Shown here: piece by piece, positions 35,903 through 48,100 of the stretch
Layout: the number at the start of each line of letters is the position of its first letter
Position numbering within the stretch: the stretch's first letter is position 1
NCBI GenBank assembly: GCA_025345505.1
Contig: JANVCC010000130.1
Location: 3,136,453 to 3,200,452 of the forward strand
Length of the DNA: 64,000 nucleotides
Direction: 5' to 3'
Source of the DNA: Todiramphus chloris collaris
Lineage: Eukaryota > Chordata > Aves > Coraciiformes > Alcedinidae
Notes under the pieces: model-generated
The model's input: only the letters and a program-made list of their open reading frames with translations
Database searches by the model: none
What the model was told of the DNA's origin: nothing
Program-made: the position numbers and the translations under genes

Positions 35903-35985
35903 GATTTATTATTTTATTATTTGCACTTTACTGGCGCCTGGAGGATCCAACTAGACTAAGGACCCATTGTCATGTTTGTCACTAA
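35903..35985. mobile_element. Possible ancient amniote SINE fragment
   Basis: 'actggcgcctggaggatcca' followed by 'actagactaaggacccattg' resembles an old interspersed repeat common in turtles and crocodilians, which reads GCGCCTAGAGGCCCCAACT.AGATCAGGACCCCATTG. Only about 80 bp is preserved. The family name is uncertain. Confidence 0.4.
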
Positions 35986-37508
35986 AATTTTATCTGCAGC
36001 TGTTTAGTGATTCTCTTTCTTTCTCCTGCCTCTCATATTTGCTTCATTTTCACCCCAAGGATAGAATTTAAATTAATGAATCTGTAATTGCTAGTATCAC
36101 TAACAATTCCTTTTTTAGGAAATCAGGTACATTTTTCGTATTCTGCATATTTGCTGCTTCCACTTTGTCTCTTTCAAAAAACACTTTATTATGAGTCATG
36201 TTTGCATGAAAACAGGCTCCTCTCTCTCTTTCTCTACCATGCATATGCTCCTGCTGTGCATTCCCCACTGGCATCTGTATCACTGATAATGCTGTGCCTG
36301 AGAAGTCCCAGTAAGTTGCACGGAGATGACTGATGTCACACTTGGAGGATTAAGTAGGAAATAAGCATCAGGAGCATATCATCTCTCAAGAAACTGAGAC
36401 CCCATCTTGTCTGTGCTGCAAAATGCCAAAGAGAGATTTTTTTTAAAAATGTCATTGTGATTCTTGATACAAGAAAGAAAGACTCTATATGCCAAACTGG
36501 AAATAAACTGATTCAGAAGAAGGAGAGGAATGGGTATTTGAACAAGCCTGGTTACATCCTGAGACCAAGATGAGTTGGGTGAAAAGACCACATACATCAG
36601 CTTTGGTCTTTGGAAGACACAAGGGGGCACTTTGCCTGTAAATTTGCAATTTCCTTTTTGGGTTTTTTTTTGGTTTTTTCTTTTAAATGAAGGAGATTAG
36701 CTTCTTCACAGTCTTCCCTGTGTCCTTATTCCTGGGACAACTTGGCAGCAGTGTCTGACAGAGACCCCATCTTCCCTCTCACCCAGGAGAGACTGCACCC
36801 TGGGCTGAAAAATATTTCAAGGAAACACTGCAGAATCTTCTCCTTGTTCAAGGAGTGGAGCTTGGAGGAAATATTTTTTCCCTACCCATTAAAACCACAC
36901 AACTACATCGTATTTTTTCCTCCCACTCATCCAACAGGAGTCTTCCCAAAACTGCTCAAAGTGTCCCAGGAAGTGTAAGGAAGCCATTTCATGGTCTCAA
37001 AAATTGACAATGGTCTCAAAAAGTCACAAATCAGCTGCACTCTGAAATTTTTAAGATTGTTATTTGTCACAGGAGAAAAAACAAAGGTTTCCAGTCCCAC
37101 CGTGTTCCTACAGATGCTGGGGAGCTGCTTCCTTAGACAAGGCATTTAGTGCTGTGATGGCATGCTCCTTCATGGTGCTTGAGGAATCTTGGCTACTCAG
37201 CACCACCTTTCCTGAGTTAGAGCTCTGGGCTAGTGCTGGACTGGAATCAGATCTCAACCGTAGCCCATACTGACTCTTGAAATGGCCTGTCACTGCCTCT
37301 TATTACTCCTCCAGTATAAAGGGAAATAGTGCCCCTCTCTCAAGTAATCTTCATTATAACCTGCAGCTGCCTTTGTTTTTCCCCTTTGCTGACAATTACG
37401 TGCAGGCTGCTGGCCAAAAGAGGTTAGGCTTTGTTTTATGCTCTACATCCAATAAGTAGACTTGGGCTTCTGCAGCTGAAACTGAATTTCATACCACCTG
37501 ATCTCAGC
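35986..37508. other. Unassigned non-coding stretch
   Basis: 1.5 kb with no recognised gene. A T-rich patch lies at 36655-36685. Confidence 0.5.
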
Positions 37509-37670
37509 GAAGCTGTGGATGTCCCCGCTCTGAAACTCTTCGAGATCAGGTTGGATGTGGTGTTGATCAATCCTATCTAGTGAAAGGTATTCTTGACCAT
37601 GGCAGGGGGGGTTAGACAAGATGACCTTTTAAAGCTCCCTTTCAACCCCAACCAGCCTATGATTCTGTCA
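37509..37670 (+). mobile_element. CR1 LINE 3' tail
   Basis: A ~160 bp CR1 terminus: 'agctgtggatgtccccgctc', 'gagatcaggttggatgtggt', 'ttagacaagatgacctttta' and the terminal 'cagcctatgattctgtca'. Some divergence is present. Confidence 0.9.
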
Positions 37671-40124
37671 TTCAGTTCAGTTTGGGGTTTGTTTTTTTTT
37701 TTTTTTTCTGTAGAGAGAGCCAAAATAGGGACATCTGAGTGTGAGCTGCAGTTGAAAAAAAGCTCTTTAACTTTTTCCCATCCAGAGCATACAGTTAGAG
37801 TAAACCCATTTCCTTTGATGCTGTAAGTGGGCTGTTTACCCAGAGGGGTTCAAAGCTAGTTTATGCCTACTTCTCCTTAACCCTCGTATTATTCAAGAGT
37901 CAATAATTCAATTCAAAACAATGCAGTGACAATGAGGTGGAATTGTTTTAATGGTGTTTACTTGCTCTTAATGATGTGGTGAATCCCTGTCTCCCTGTTA
38001 CAGAGAGCAGCAGATGATAAAGAAGGTAGAAACAACACAGTAATGCAGACAGTAAAATCAAAGAAGAGACACTCCTGTTGAGATGAAAGAGAGACTCCTG
38101 CTAGTTTCTGAAAACTCACAAATGTAGGATTTTTGCTGCCACAGTTGAGGTCTCTCTGTCAACAAGGACCTCACTGTAAAACCAAAGAAAATTTCAGAGC
38201 AGTTCAGAACCCTTTTCAACACCACCATTCTACCCCCTAAAGAAAGTTTTTGGCCAAAACAGGATACTTCTCTGCTATCTGTCTCTTTTTTTTTTTTTTC
38301 TCATTCTTTTCAGATTTTATATTCCCAAATGCTACTGCTTGCTGGATCAGGCAGATGTGAAGAAGTAATGCTGTTAGGAAACTAATATACATAAGAGAGT
38401 TCAAAGCCATCAAGACTAGAGAGACATCTGGTAGGATGCCTGTCTGGGGGAGTGCCAGGTGCCAACACTGCCCAGGAGACTTCCCACAGTAGGGTGCTGA
38501 GGAGCAGGAGGGTTTGGAAGACACATGCTGACAATACAAAACTCTTCATCATCAGGTGAAATATAGGACAAAAACCAGAAATCAAGCAAAGACTCGATGG
38601 CACAGAGAGAAGAAAGCTAAAAGTAATTTTATGCATACATCTACCTTGTTAGTAGAAGTCTAGGGAGGTAGGAATATTCAGATTGAAATGAATATAGAGA
38701 TATAAAAGACATGTTGGGTGTTTGGTGGAAGGAGAAGCAGATGGACAAGGTAATACCACTTTTAAAAATTATACTGGAAAGACAAAATGGGCTCTATAGA
38801 TGGAAAGATGGTACTAGAGCCTAAGAGAAGCTTTGAGTCAAATCAGATTAACAATCAAGAAAACCTTGTCAAGAAGAAATAGAAACCCTATGAATCTAAC
38901 TTCAGTGCCATGTAGGAAAAATAAAGCGATAAGGCTGCATTATGGACTGCCTGATGAAGATGGTGATAGAGATTGACACGCTGAGGGAGGTGGAGGAAGG
39001 CAGGAATGAACTACAATTGCCAGCATTTACTGAGTCAACTTTACAGAGAGGTGCAATGTGTAGGCTGAACTTTCAGAATGCCAGTTTCTGTTTTATTGAA
39101 GCACTTGACAGGGAAAGAAGAGAAGTCCTGACACCAAGTCCTGACTAGTGTGCAGGACTTGGTGGCTCTCTCAGAGCTGTTGGGAACAGTGACAGTACTG
39201 TATTTAAGTCCAACATCTCCATTCCTCTTGCAAGAGTGACAAGGCCCATTGTTGTGATCATGAGTTTTTAAAAAGCTGAATGACTTGTGTCATTCATTTT
39301 AATAAGGTATCTTATTAAAAAGAAGCTGAAGTGAGTGGTTTAAGTACAAAAATCTGAGGCTGTTCAAAGATACCATGCCTGATGATCAGAGCAAACACGT
39401 ATCAATAAAGAAAGGTAAATAAAGATAGTATATATAGATACTACCTATAATATAGATGCTACCTATCAATAAAGATAGGCCATTCTTGAGAAAGACCAAA
39501 AGATAGCAGTTCTAGATTAACAGAAGTGCAAGGGAGCTTTCTTAGGAATAAGAAGGCATTATTCAAAACCACAAAGCTGTGTCCTACTAAAAGCTAAAAA
39601 ATCCCACACCCCTCAGGGACAATAGGCTAAGAATGCTGACATTCAGTAAGGGAGGCCAAAAAAAAAGGAATTGTGCTTCAACTTGCAAAAATGCAGAAAC
39701 CCTAATTATAAATCATTTTGCTGTATCTTAGAGGCTAAGAGACCTCTAGAGCATCTGTAAGGCCAGGGAAAGATCTAGGAGCAGGAGGCTTCAACAAAAT
39801 TGTAGCAGAAAAAACTTTAATCTGCCTGACTGCAGTAAACATGAAGAACTTGGGGGTTTCCACAACTAAACCTTTCTTTTCGGGGTTCATCTTTCCATGC
39901 TGACATGTGAGATATGTGAAGGTAGTTGATATCTGATGCCTATCGTGCACATACAGTTCCGAAAGGCATTCTACAAGCATCTCAGTGACAAAAATCCTAA
40001 CCTATCATGGTGTAAGAGCAAATGTCCTCATACAGACATGTAACTAGTCATAAGACAGGAAAGGAGGGTTAAGAGTAAATAATACTTCGTAGAGAAAGTG
40101 ATAGTCCGTGGGGCTTCACGCATC
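37671..40124. other. Mostly unassigned; possibly upstream part of an ancient CR1
   Basis: No gene is recognised. A T-run lies at 37689-37707. From about 38940 on, the low-stop, A-rich sense sequence and its position ahead of the CR1 RT region at 40125 suggest a further eroded part of that element, but I cannot match it block by block. A local 18-bp duplication lies at 39432-39467. Confidence 0.4.
39432..39467. repeat. 18-bp tandem duplication
   Basis: ATATAGATACTACCTATA (39432-39449) is followed by ATATAGATGCTACCTATC (39450-39467), with two mismatches. AATAAAGATAG phrases lie on both sides. Confidence 0.93.
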
Positions 40125-40790
40125 TGTGTTCAGACTCATGCTGTTTGTGAGTGCATAAGTGATCTAGAAAAAAAGGATTAATTGCGAGACGTTTGCTAAT
40201 GATAAATTATTTTAAGTAAGAGAAAATATGCCTGTGAAACTCTGTAAAAACCTCCCACTACAGCAAGCAATGGGGTGTAAAGTAACAGCATTTAAAGCAA
40301 TGAATATTGGGATAAAATCCTAATTTTACATATATAATGATGGGTTCTGAGCTGTCTATTACCGTCGGGAATGGGAGCTGTAGGTAATAATAGATAGCAC
40401 TACAAAAATGTCAGTGCAGGCTACAGCAGTAGGCAAAAGCAATCAAAGTGCTAGAAGTTTTGAGGACAGGATAGCAATCACAACAGGAAATATCTTTATG
40501 CCATTAGAAAATCCATTGTGCACCTGCACTTTAGAGACTGAGTTCAGTCTGGTCTCTTTGTCTCAGAAAGAGATAGCAGAATCAGAGAAGGTTCTGCAAA
40601 AGTCAGCAAAATAATCAAAGGCATTGAATAGCTTTCCCTATACACTATACAAAATATATTAGAACTGTTCAACCTAGAGAAGAGACAATGGTGGAAAAGC
40701 ATAGCGAAGATTTGTTAAACACAGGAAGCATAGAGAAGTCTTGGCTATTTATTGGCAATGTGATTATGTGCTGTAGAAAGCAAACAAGTA
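40125..40790 (+). pseudogene. Ancient CR1 LINE, fossil RT 3' half
   Basis: An old amniote-type CR1 in + orientation. 'agtgatctagaaaaaaagga' leads to a frame reading ETFANDKLF near 40188, the place of the FADDTKL catalytic motif, with the first aspartate changed to asparagine. Then come 'taatgatgggttctgagctg' (the region ahead of the DLGV block), 'aatgtcagtgcaggctacag', 'ggcaaaagcaatcaaagtgc', and the ITTGNIFMPLENP frame (the K..MPLYKSLVRPHLEY block). 'ctgttcaacctagagaagag' near 40668 is the LFSLEKRRL region. Multiple frameshifts make it inactive. The 68-codon frame at 40408-40614 belongs to it. Confidence 0.78.
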
Positions 40791-43700
40791 CTATACCTTA
40801 TGATGCAATTTTTCCAGCCTTGGTGCGTATCAGGCGTTCTTTGGAATTATTAAAAAGTCCAGTAGTACAACCATTACAGTACAGTTAACATTCATTATTG
40901 AAGAACTGCTTGAGATGCAAACATTGTACTTGCCTCAGTTCCATGATTTTATATCATAAAAGCAGACAACTTTAATAACTTAGTAAATTCCCAGACATGT
41001 CTACATATGCACCAAATTGGACTGTATACTTGGGAGTTAGCTTTTGAGGAATAGCATGGTGAAATAACACTCAAGCAAAATTGTAGGAGGAACTAAGAAG
41101 CTGCAGTAGTTTAGTTCATAGGCTGAATCCCTGTAAGTCCAGCCAAGCTGAGCTGAAAACATTCCAGGTTGCCAATTAAGGTTAAAGCCCACGTTACGCT
41201 GGTTAATTTAATATTACTTTGCATTATGGAGCTTCCCACTGCAGTGCAAATTGAAGCAAGACAGCGTATGCCTGTTCGTTGCATGCTTTTGCAAGTGCAC
41301 AGCTTGCAATGGACTCATGTAATACTAAATATTCAGCGACTGAGCCTAATAAACAAATCCTTTGGCTATACTTGTTTATAGGGGATTGAGAGTCCAATTA
41401 AAGTTTCCACAGAGAAATGTGCTCCTGCACACACACACACACATACAAGAGCAGACACACACATGCCCATGAACAGAGAAAGTCTGGGAGCTTTTCTTAT
41501 TCCTGACGTGAATTTGCTACGTGCCTCTCGTGCTCACACAGCAGGTGGGATATACAGGGAATACACACAAACAAGAAATGCAGTTCCAGATAAACTAAAC
41601 CTTTTAAAGTACTTGGAAATACGAGTGATAACTGCAGTAGCATTTACAATGGCTTAAGGCAAGGGAGATGCAGTGGTGAGCTTACAAAAGCTAGAGATGA
41701 GGAGGCCAGAGCCTGTCTGTCCTAAAGCATGACTCCCACAGGGTAGCTCTTACAGGAATCTGTGTTTTAAACCCATAGTTTCACAGATAGAGAAATGCAT
41801 GTTAGGGGAAGCCATTCTCTTGCCACTGGTTACAGCTTAAGCCAATGAGACTGACTCGGTATCCTGCAGCAGGAGAGAAGGGCTCCAGGGTCTGTGGTTC
41901 AAGTATTGTGTGTGGGCTTTCTGTCTGTGCTGGAAGGATCTGGCTACGAGCTTATCAATATTTCCTAAAACATTGGCCATGGCTGCTCCGTATTCTCCCA
42001 TTTACAATTGGTTGTTCAGCACTCTGGAAATATCTATAAATCCAGTACAGGCATTGGTATTAACATTTCATATGCGTCTTCCATCTTTGTACTTTGTCTG
42101 TTTGAAATATCCAAGCAAGCCTGACACAGAACCTGTTCCTTCTCCAGGTCCTTCTCAATTACTCAGTACCAGCTAGGATGAATGCATGTGCGAACTCAAG
42201 TGTTGCAGAGGTGATCCTTCAGTATGCAGGTATATATAAAGCAGTTTCCAGTGCTTGCACAACATGTTAAATACCATCTTCAGTTCGGGCAGCTGACCTA
42301 CTGACTGTTAAGGCTCCATCTAACTCAAGGCTTGGGCTCACACTGGTACCTGAACTCCTCAGTCAACAATATTTACTTACAGGCTGGAATGCAGCAATTT
42401 GCTGTGTAGTTAAGAAAATGCAGGCAAAGCTCAAGAGTGCTCCAGCCCCCCAGCCTTACATCTTCACATGCAGCACTGACCCCAGTGCCTTGAGACACTT
42501 AGCTTCACACAGTTCTCAAAGGTTATAAAAGCTGCCCTGTGCTTTCCTTCAGATAGCTGCGCCTAAGGTCAAAGTCTTACATTAGTGGTCACAAGTGGGT
42601 GACCAAAGTAACTAAAACTTGTCCTGGAGGATGCTGAAGAGCAGGTTCAGAAGAACAAGAATAACGTGTGAATACTGTAATTTCACGTGGCAGTGCCTGA
42701 CAGGTCTTGGAGAGTCCTCTTGTGTATTTGGCCCCTTGAGCTTATATGCATAAAAGACTTTGCAGGTAATTGAGAAAAGAAGGAATGTGAGCTTCATCTT
42801 TACATGATACAATTTTAAATGAGTTTATTATGGAGAGAACACTTGAATAAAATCCTAAGGTCACACGTCCAGATCTATCTGAGCCAGAATAGTGATGGCT
42901 ACAAGTAAGAACTGTGTGTTTAAAATACTCTAATTATAACTGCAAATCGTACTTCAGCCCAAGGCTTTACAGCAAAGCTGTAAAAAGTAAAATCGATTTT
43001 AATCTTTAAAGGCACTTTGCTACATTCTTCTTCTTCAAGGCTAAACCCAACTAGGTCAGTCCAGGTAGGAGCTGAAAAAATATGAGCTCTTTCTCCCTAA
43101 GCAATAAATATTATCTTCAGTATCAAAAGCTGGATTGCTACCAAGTATACTGCATGGCTCCTTGGGGAATCTCAGTCCTGGGTCTGAGCATCTATCAGAG
43201 TTGAACAAAGGCATCCTGGGTGGGGGGAAAGTGCTGTAGATCAATAGAGAAGAGAATCTCTCACACGTGACCTTTGATGATTATCAGGTAACAAGAACAG
43301 TTGATGCTTTCTTGGTCTTAATGTGGGTCCATTTACTCTTGCTGTAGGTGGACCCTTGGGTGGAAGGATTGCTTATGTAAAGCTTCTGTTCTGGGGTTCT
43401 CCCTCTTGAAATACCAAGTGAAGAAAGCTTTCTTGATTTGAATTGATACTAACCCTGCAATTACACACTGCAAACCTGATAGCCCATGGTACAAAACCCT
43501 CTTGCTGGATCACTTCTACAGTGAAGATCACAAAGTTGAGCTCAGAGTTCAGTGTTTTCTCTGACCTTTTTTAACACTGGAGATGAGGGAAGGGGGATGT
43601 GGGTATAATTAAACTCCTGTCCTCAAGTACTGCTTCATGTGTAGCTTTCATCCCATCTGAAAATGGGCATGTTGCCATGGTTTCAGAAATAAGGATGGAC

Positions 43701-44359
43701 ATCTTTATTTCCTTCTGTTACTATCTTCTTTTACTCTACTGAAAATTAAAAATTAGTTCTGGAGGTAGAAAGATTGTATTTCATCACGGTAAGTATTTTA
43801 TTAGTGATAATCAAAAAGTCTTCCCAGAAAGCTCAGACATGCTTATTTCAGACTCAAGTGGCCATTTAAGAATGCACTTGCTGGTAACTCAGTATTATTG
43901 GAGTTGGTTGAATAACATTCAATGGATAATTTATTTGACAAATGTTACAGATTTTTAGAAACAAATTACTCATCTAGTTTAAAAAATATAATTCACAAAG
44001 ATAGAGGACAGAGTGAGTTATTAAATATATTAATCAAGTTGCTCAAGTTTTGCAATATATATGAATAAATTATTCTGTTTAATCATTATTTATTGACTTC
44101 TAATTATTAGCAATATTAGTGCAATGGTGTAAGTAGTCAGTGACAAAAAATGACAGGTCTTCTGATGGATCTAAACTACATCTAAGGCTGGACTATGTCA
44201 TGGGGAAAACGGGTTTTGCCCATAGTGAAAGGAATGATTACTATTAATTTGATGAGCTTTGGGTTAGAGATGACAGATTTATGCTTATGCACCTAGTTCC
44301 TGGAATCAAAGAACTCGGGAAGTCTTTTTCTCTGTATGACTGGGGTGAGCACCTTGTTG
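40791..44359. other. Unassigned non-coding stretch
   Basis: 3.6 kb with no supported gene. It includes an (AC)n patch at 41430-41450 and a TATAAAA box at 42524-42530 without other promoter signals. Confidence 0.5.
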
Positions 44360-45126
44360 AGATACAATAAGGCCTTGTGCTGGGTCTTGCACTTGGGCCA
44401 CAACAACCCCAGGCAATGCTACAGGCTGGGGGAAGAGTGGCTGGAGAGCTGCCTGGTGGAAAGGGACCTGGGGGTGTTCATCAACAGCTGGCTGAATATG
44501 AGCCAGCGGTGTGCCCAGGTGGCCAAGAAGGCAAACGGCATCCTGGCCTGTGTCAGAAATAGTGTGGCCAGCAGGACTGGGGAAGTGATTGTCCCCTTGT
44601 ACTCATCACTGGTGAGGCCACATCTCAAATACTGGGTTCAGTTTTGGTCCCCTCACTGCAAGAAAGTCATTGATGTTCTAGAGCAGGTCCAAAGAAGAGC
44701 AGTGTGGTGATGAAGGATCTACAGAACAAGTCTAATGAGGAGTGGCTGAGGGAACTGGGGTTGTTTAGCCTGGAGAAAAGGAGGCTCAGGGGAGACCTTA
44801 TCACTCCCTACAATTCCCTGAAAGGAGGTTGTGGTGAGGTGGGTCTCCATCTCTTCTCCCAAGTAACAAGCAATAGGATGATGGGAAATGACATCAGGTT
44901 GCACCAGGAGAGGTTTAGAATGGATAATAGGAAAAAAATTCTTCACTGGAAGGGTTATCAAGCATTGGAACAGCCTTCTCAGGGAAGTGGTTGAGTCACC
45001 ATTCCTGTGAGTATTTTTTTAAAGACTTACAGATGTGGTGCTTAGAGACAGGTTTTAGTGGTGCACTTAACAGTATTAGGTTTATAGTCAGACTTGATAA
45101 TCTTTCCAACCTAAATGAGTCTATGA
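44360..45126 (+). pseudogene. CR1 LINE, 5'-truncated, ORF2 C-terminus plus 3' UTR
   Basis: This is the longest recent CR1 in the window. The frame at 44336-44710 encodes the ORF2 C-terminal part with very high resemblance to CR1: [80 protein letters not shown] stop (TGA at 44708) cuts it where CR1 normally continues. The conserved continuation (NEEWLRELGLFSLEKRRLRG) reappears in a different frame from about 44726, so an indel broke ORF2 there. The 3' UTR runs to a degraded AAATGAGTCTATGA terminus near 45126. It lacks the endonuclease and the RT catalytic domain. Confidence 0.96.
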
Positions 45127-48100
45127 AAATTAAAACTGGCATAGTAATGCCAACCTGAATATGCTGGTAGCCTCAACCATCATCTTGGAGGACTGTGCTT
45201 AGCTGTTGGAATGTAATGTCAAACCTACTGCTTTAGGGCAGATGGGGACAATTTTATTAATCTTAACTACCTTGGGACATTATTGCAAATCAGATCCCAC
45301 TGTAGTCCATTAGTTGCCTCCAAGGGATGGGCTGCTGGAAGTAAGAGCATTTAGCCACCAACTACATAGACAGAGGTGTCACAGAGTGGTAAGCTGACCC
45401 CTTCCATGCCTTCCCCTAGCATGACCATCTCACTATGGCATTCAGAACCTGGCTCCACAAAAGGCTGTGGAAATAGAAGAGTGGGTTGTAACACAGCACA
45501 CCTGCTTGTCCAAGAGATATCACCGTTTCTTTTTTGAAAAGAAAGCTCTTCTGTCAAAGAGCTGATCAGCTGCACTTTGCTGTGCATTTCTTAAGCCCTT
45601 TTTTACGCTTTTAGTGGGGAAGCAAACCAATCTAATAAAGAAGAAGGAACCAGAAATTGCCACGCTGTGTACCCTAAATAGGGCTTTATCACCAGGAGGC
45701 TAAAATTCTTCCCAAGACTCGTCTTTGAAACCAACACCAGATGAGATCCATTATGGCTTTCTTCAGCTTTCTGAAAAGAGGTTCGGTTCTTCTGAAAGGA
45801 CAATGTAGTTCAAAACCTAATGAATTTAAGTGGGATAGACAAAAATGAATGTTGCAAATTCCCGATTTTATTTTTCAAGGAAAAGATCCTTTTCCTTGCT
45901 TTTTTTCTAACATTCTCTGTAGGAATTCCTTTCTCTAATTTTCTGTTAGAAATCATCACATATACATGTATGTGGTCATATTATACTCTTTTCAGTCTTC
46001 CCCATCTCTTACTTTTGCTATTCAGTGAAAATCATGACTTGTGAAACATCATCTGATGTTACTGAAGTAAGAAACTTTATGGCACAAAGCGAGCTTAAAA
46101 AATTATTTTTTCAATGACATGATGTGTACCTGAAAAGTCCAAATTATAATTTTCGGATAGTGCCTTGTGGAATAGTCTGTGCTAAGTGGAGCTGTCTCCA
46201 TGGTCCAGCACATCTCTCCTGTGTTCTGATTGGGATAGGTCTTATTATAGCCCTAAATACAGAAGGCAATTTGCTTGAGACTAGATTGGAAACTTAGAAA
46301 TGCATCATGGAGATGAGTTACATCCACAAAATGCAAATTCTATACCATCAGGAAGGGGAGTTACCCCTCCCAGCATATATATTTATTTATTTTCTGGCTG
46401 AAAGCTTCTTGCTAAACATGAAAGCAATCTTTGAGCACTGAACTGTAACTCTGCTGAGCTGCCTTCTTGCTGATAAAACTTGAAAAAGCAATTTAGTCTC
46501 TTGGGCCTGTTTAAGAATTTACAGTAAAGAAAGAGGAGGGGTAGAAAGACAAGCCACATCCTCCTACCTCTCTCAAATTCCTGTCTGTATTTTAAGAAAT
46601 GAGATAGAAGGGGCTGGGGCAGGGGAGCGACACACACACACAACCCAAGGGAATGACAATGTTTCCCTTACTCCTGCAGTGTCTTCCTGCCCCTTATATT
46701 TTAGAGGCACACTACCAGCCATCACTTTGCTTTCCAAGAAGAGAAGCAGGAAAAACATCAGAGCCCCTCCAGGACTGTCTGCAAAGCTCTCAACTCCATG
46801 CTGACAGAGAACACACACCCCTGCCCTGCTCCCCTCCCCGTGCACACATACATCCACCCACATGTTTGCAAATGATAGGACAGAGTCCTGCAAGCACATC
46901 TGTTAAGACAAACCCCAGTATTTCTCAGGAGACTTGTTGGAATAGCTTAGCCATCAGTTTATATGGTGAGATAGGAAAGAAAACAGGATTTATGAAGGTG
47001 GGACCCTGAGGGCTTCTGGGAGGGAAAGGGTTCACCTTTTAAAGTTCATTATACTAGAGGAATTAAAGAACATTAGAGGTTTTTCAAAACAGCTCTACTA
47101 TGCAGAGTGAGCACAGACAACAGTACTGAGTTTCCAGGGCACCCTTCTGTGCTGCTTCAACCCAGTAGTGGTTTCAACTGAAAGCACAAAAAACTGTCAC
47201 GCACACAAAACTGAAGTGTCTACGTGTTTGGTCAAGGGATACAGTCCTCTCTTTCCTTAGCAGTTCCTTGAAGCTGCTACATCACTGCTTCCAACTTTCT
47301 GTCAGGGAAGAGATTTCCTACCATGAACTTGGACAACTTACAAACAGTCCTCCCATCTGTTGAGTGCTGTGGTCAGACTGAAGCATGAACCTAGGTTTAA
47401 CTCCCTCATGAGGCTTCAGGATTTGGGCAACCACATTAGCCTTGATTCAGGTGACATTATTGACACACCATAATGGGTGTCACGTTGCTCTGAAATTAGT
47501 GGATTCATGTCCTAAAGAACCTCCTCTGTGTAAGATGACTCTAGAGAGGTAAGTCCAAGATGCCTCCTCTCTGGAAACTCACCCTGTGATGTGTTCAGCA
47601 CTTTAAGGGAATCTCCAGGCACTGTTTCTCATGCCAGGGACCAAAAGGGGTGCTCTCTTGTGCTCACTGAGCACAACACTGCTCACAACAACTGAGCTCA
47701 CACTTGCTCCTCCTGAGTTGCATTGGACAGCCTGGCCAACCTGTTTGCTTTTATTCTAGACACTTGATTTTCCCAGAGAGGCATCTCTGGAAAGCGCTAT
47801 GTGTTCTACTGTCCAATCAATAGATGCTCTGTTCTGCATCTAACCCAATAATTACCCTTTCTTTTTGCAAACAGGCTGGTTTTCTGGGCAGATGGGGGGA
47901 AGTGGGACAGAGGGGCTGTGTCTATATGAAACTACAAGAATTGGCACGAATGCAGATGGAGAGCCAATGTGCAGGGGGAATCGTGATTCATGGCTCTGTT
48001 TCACACTGAGTGTATCTTTAAGATTTACTTTTTAATATCATTTACAGACAAAATACATAAAACAAAAAAGAAACACTGAAACCAAGAGTGACATGAGACA

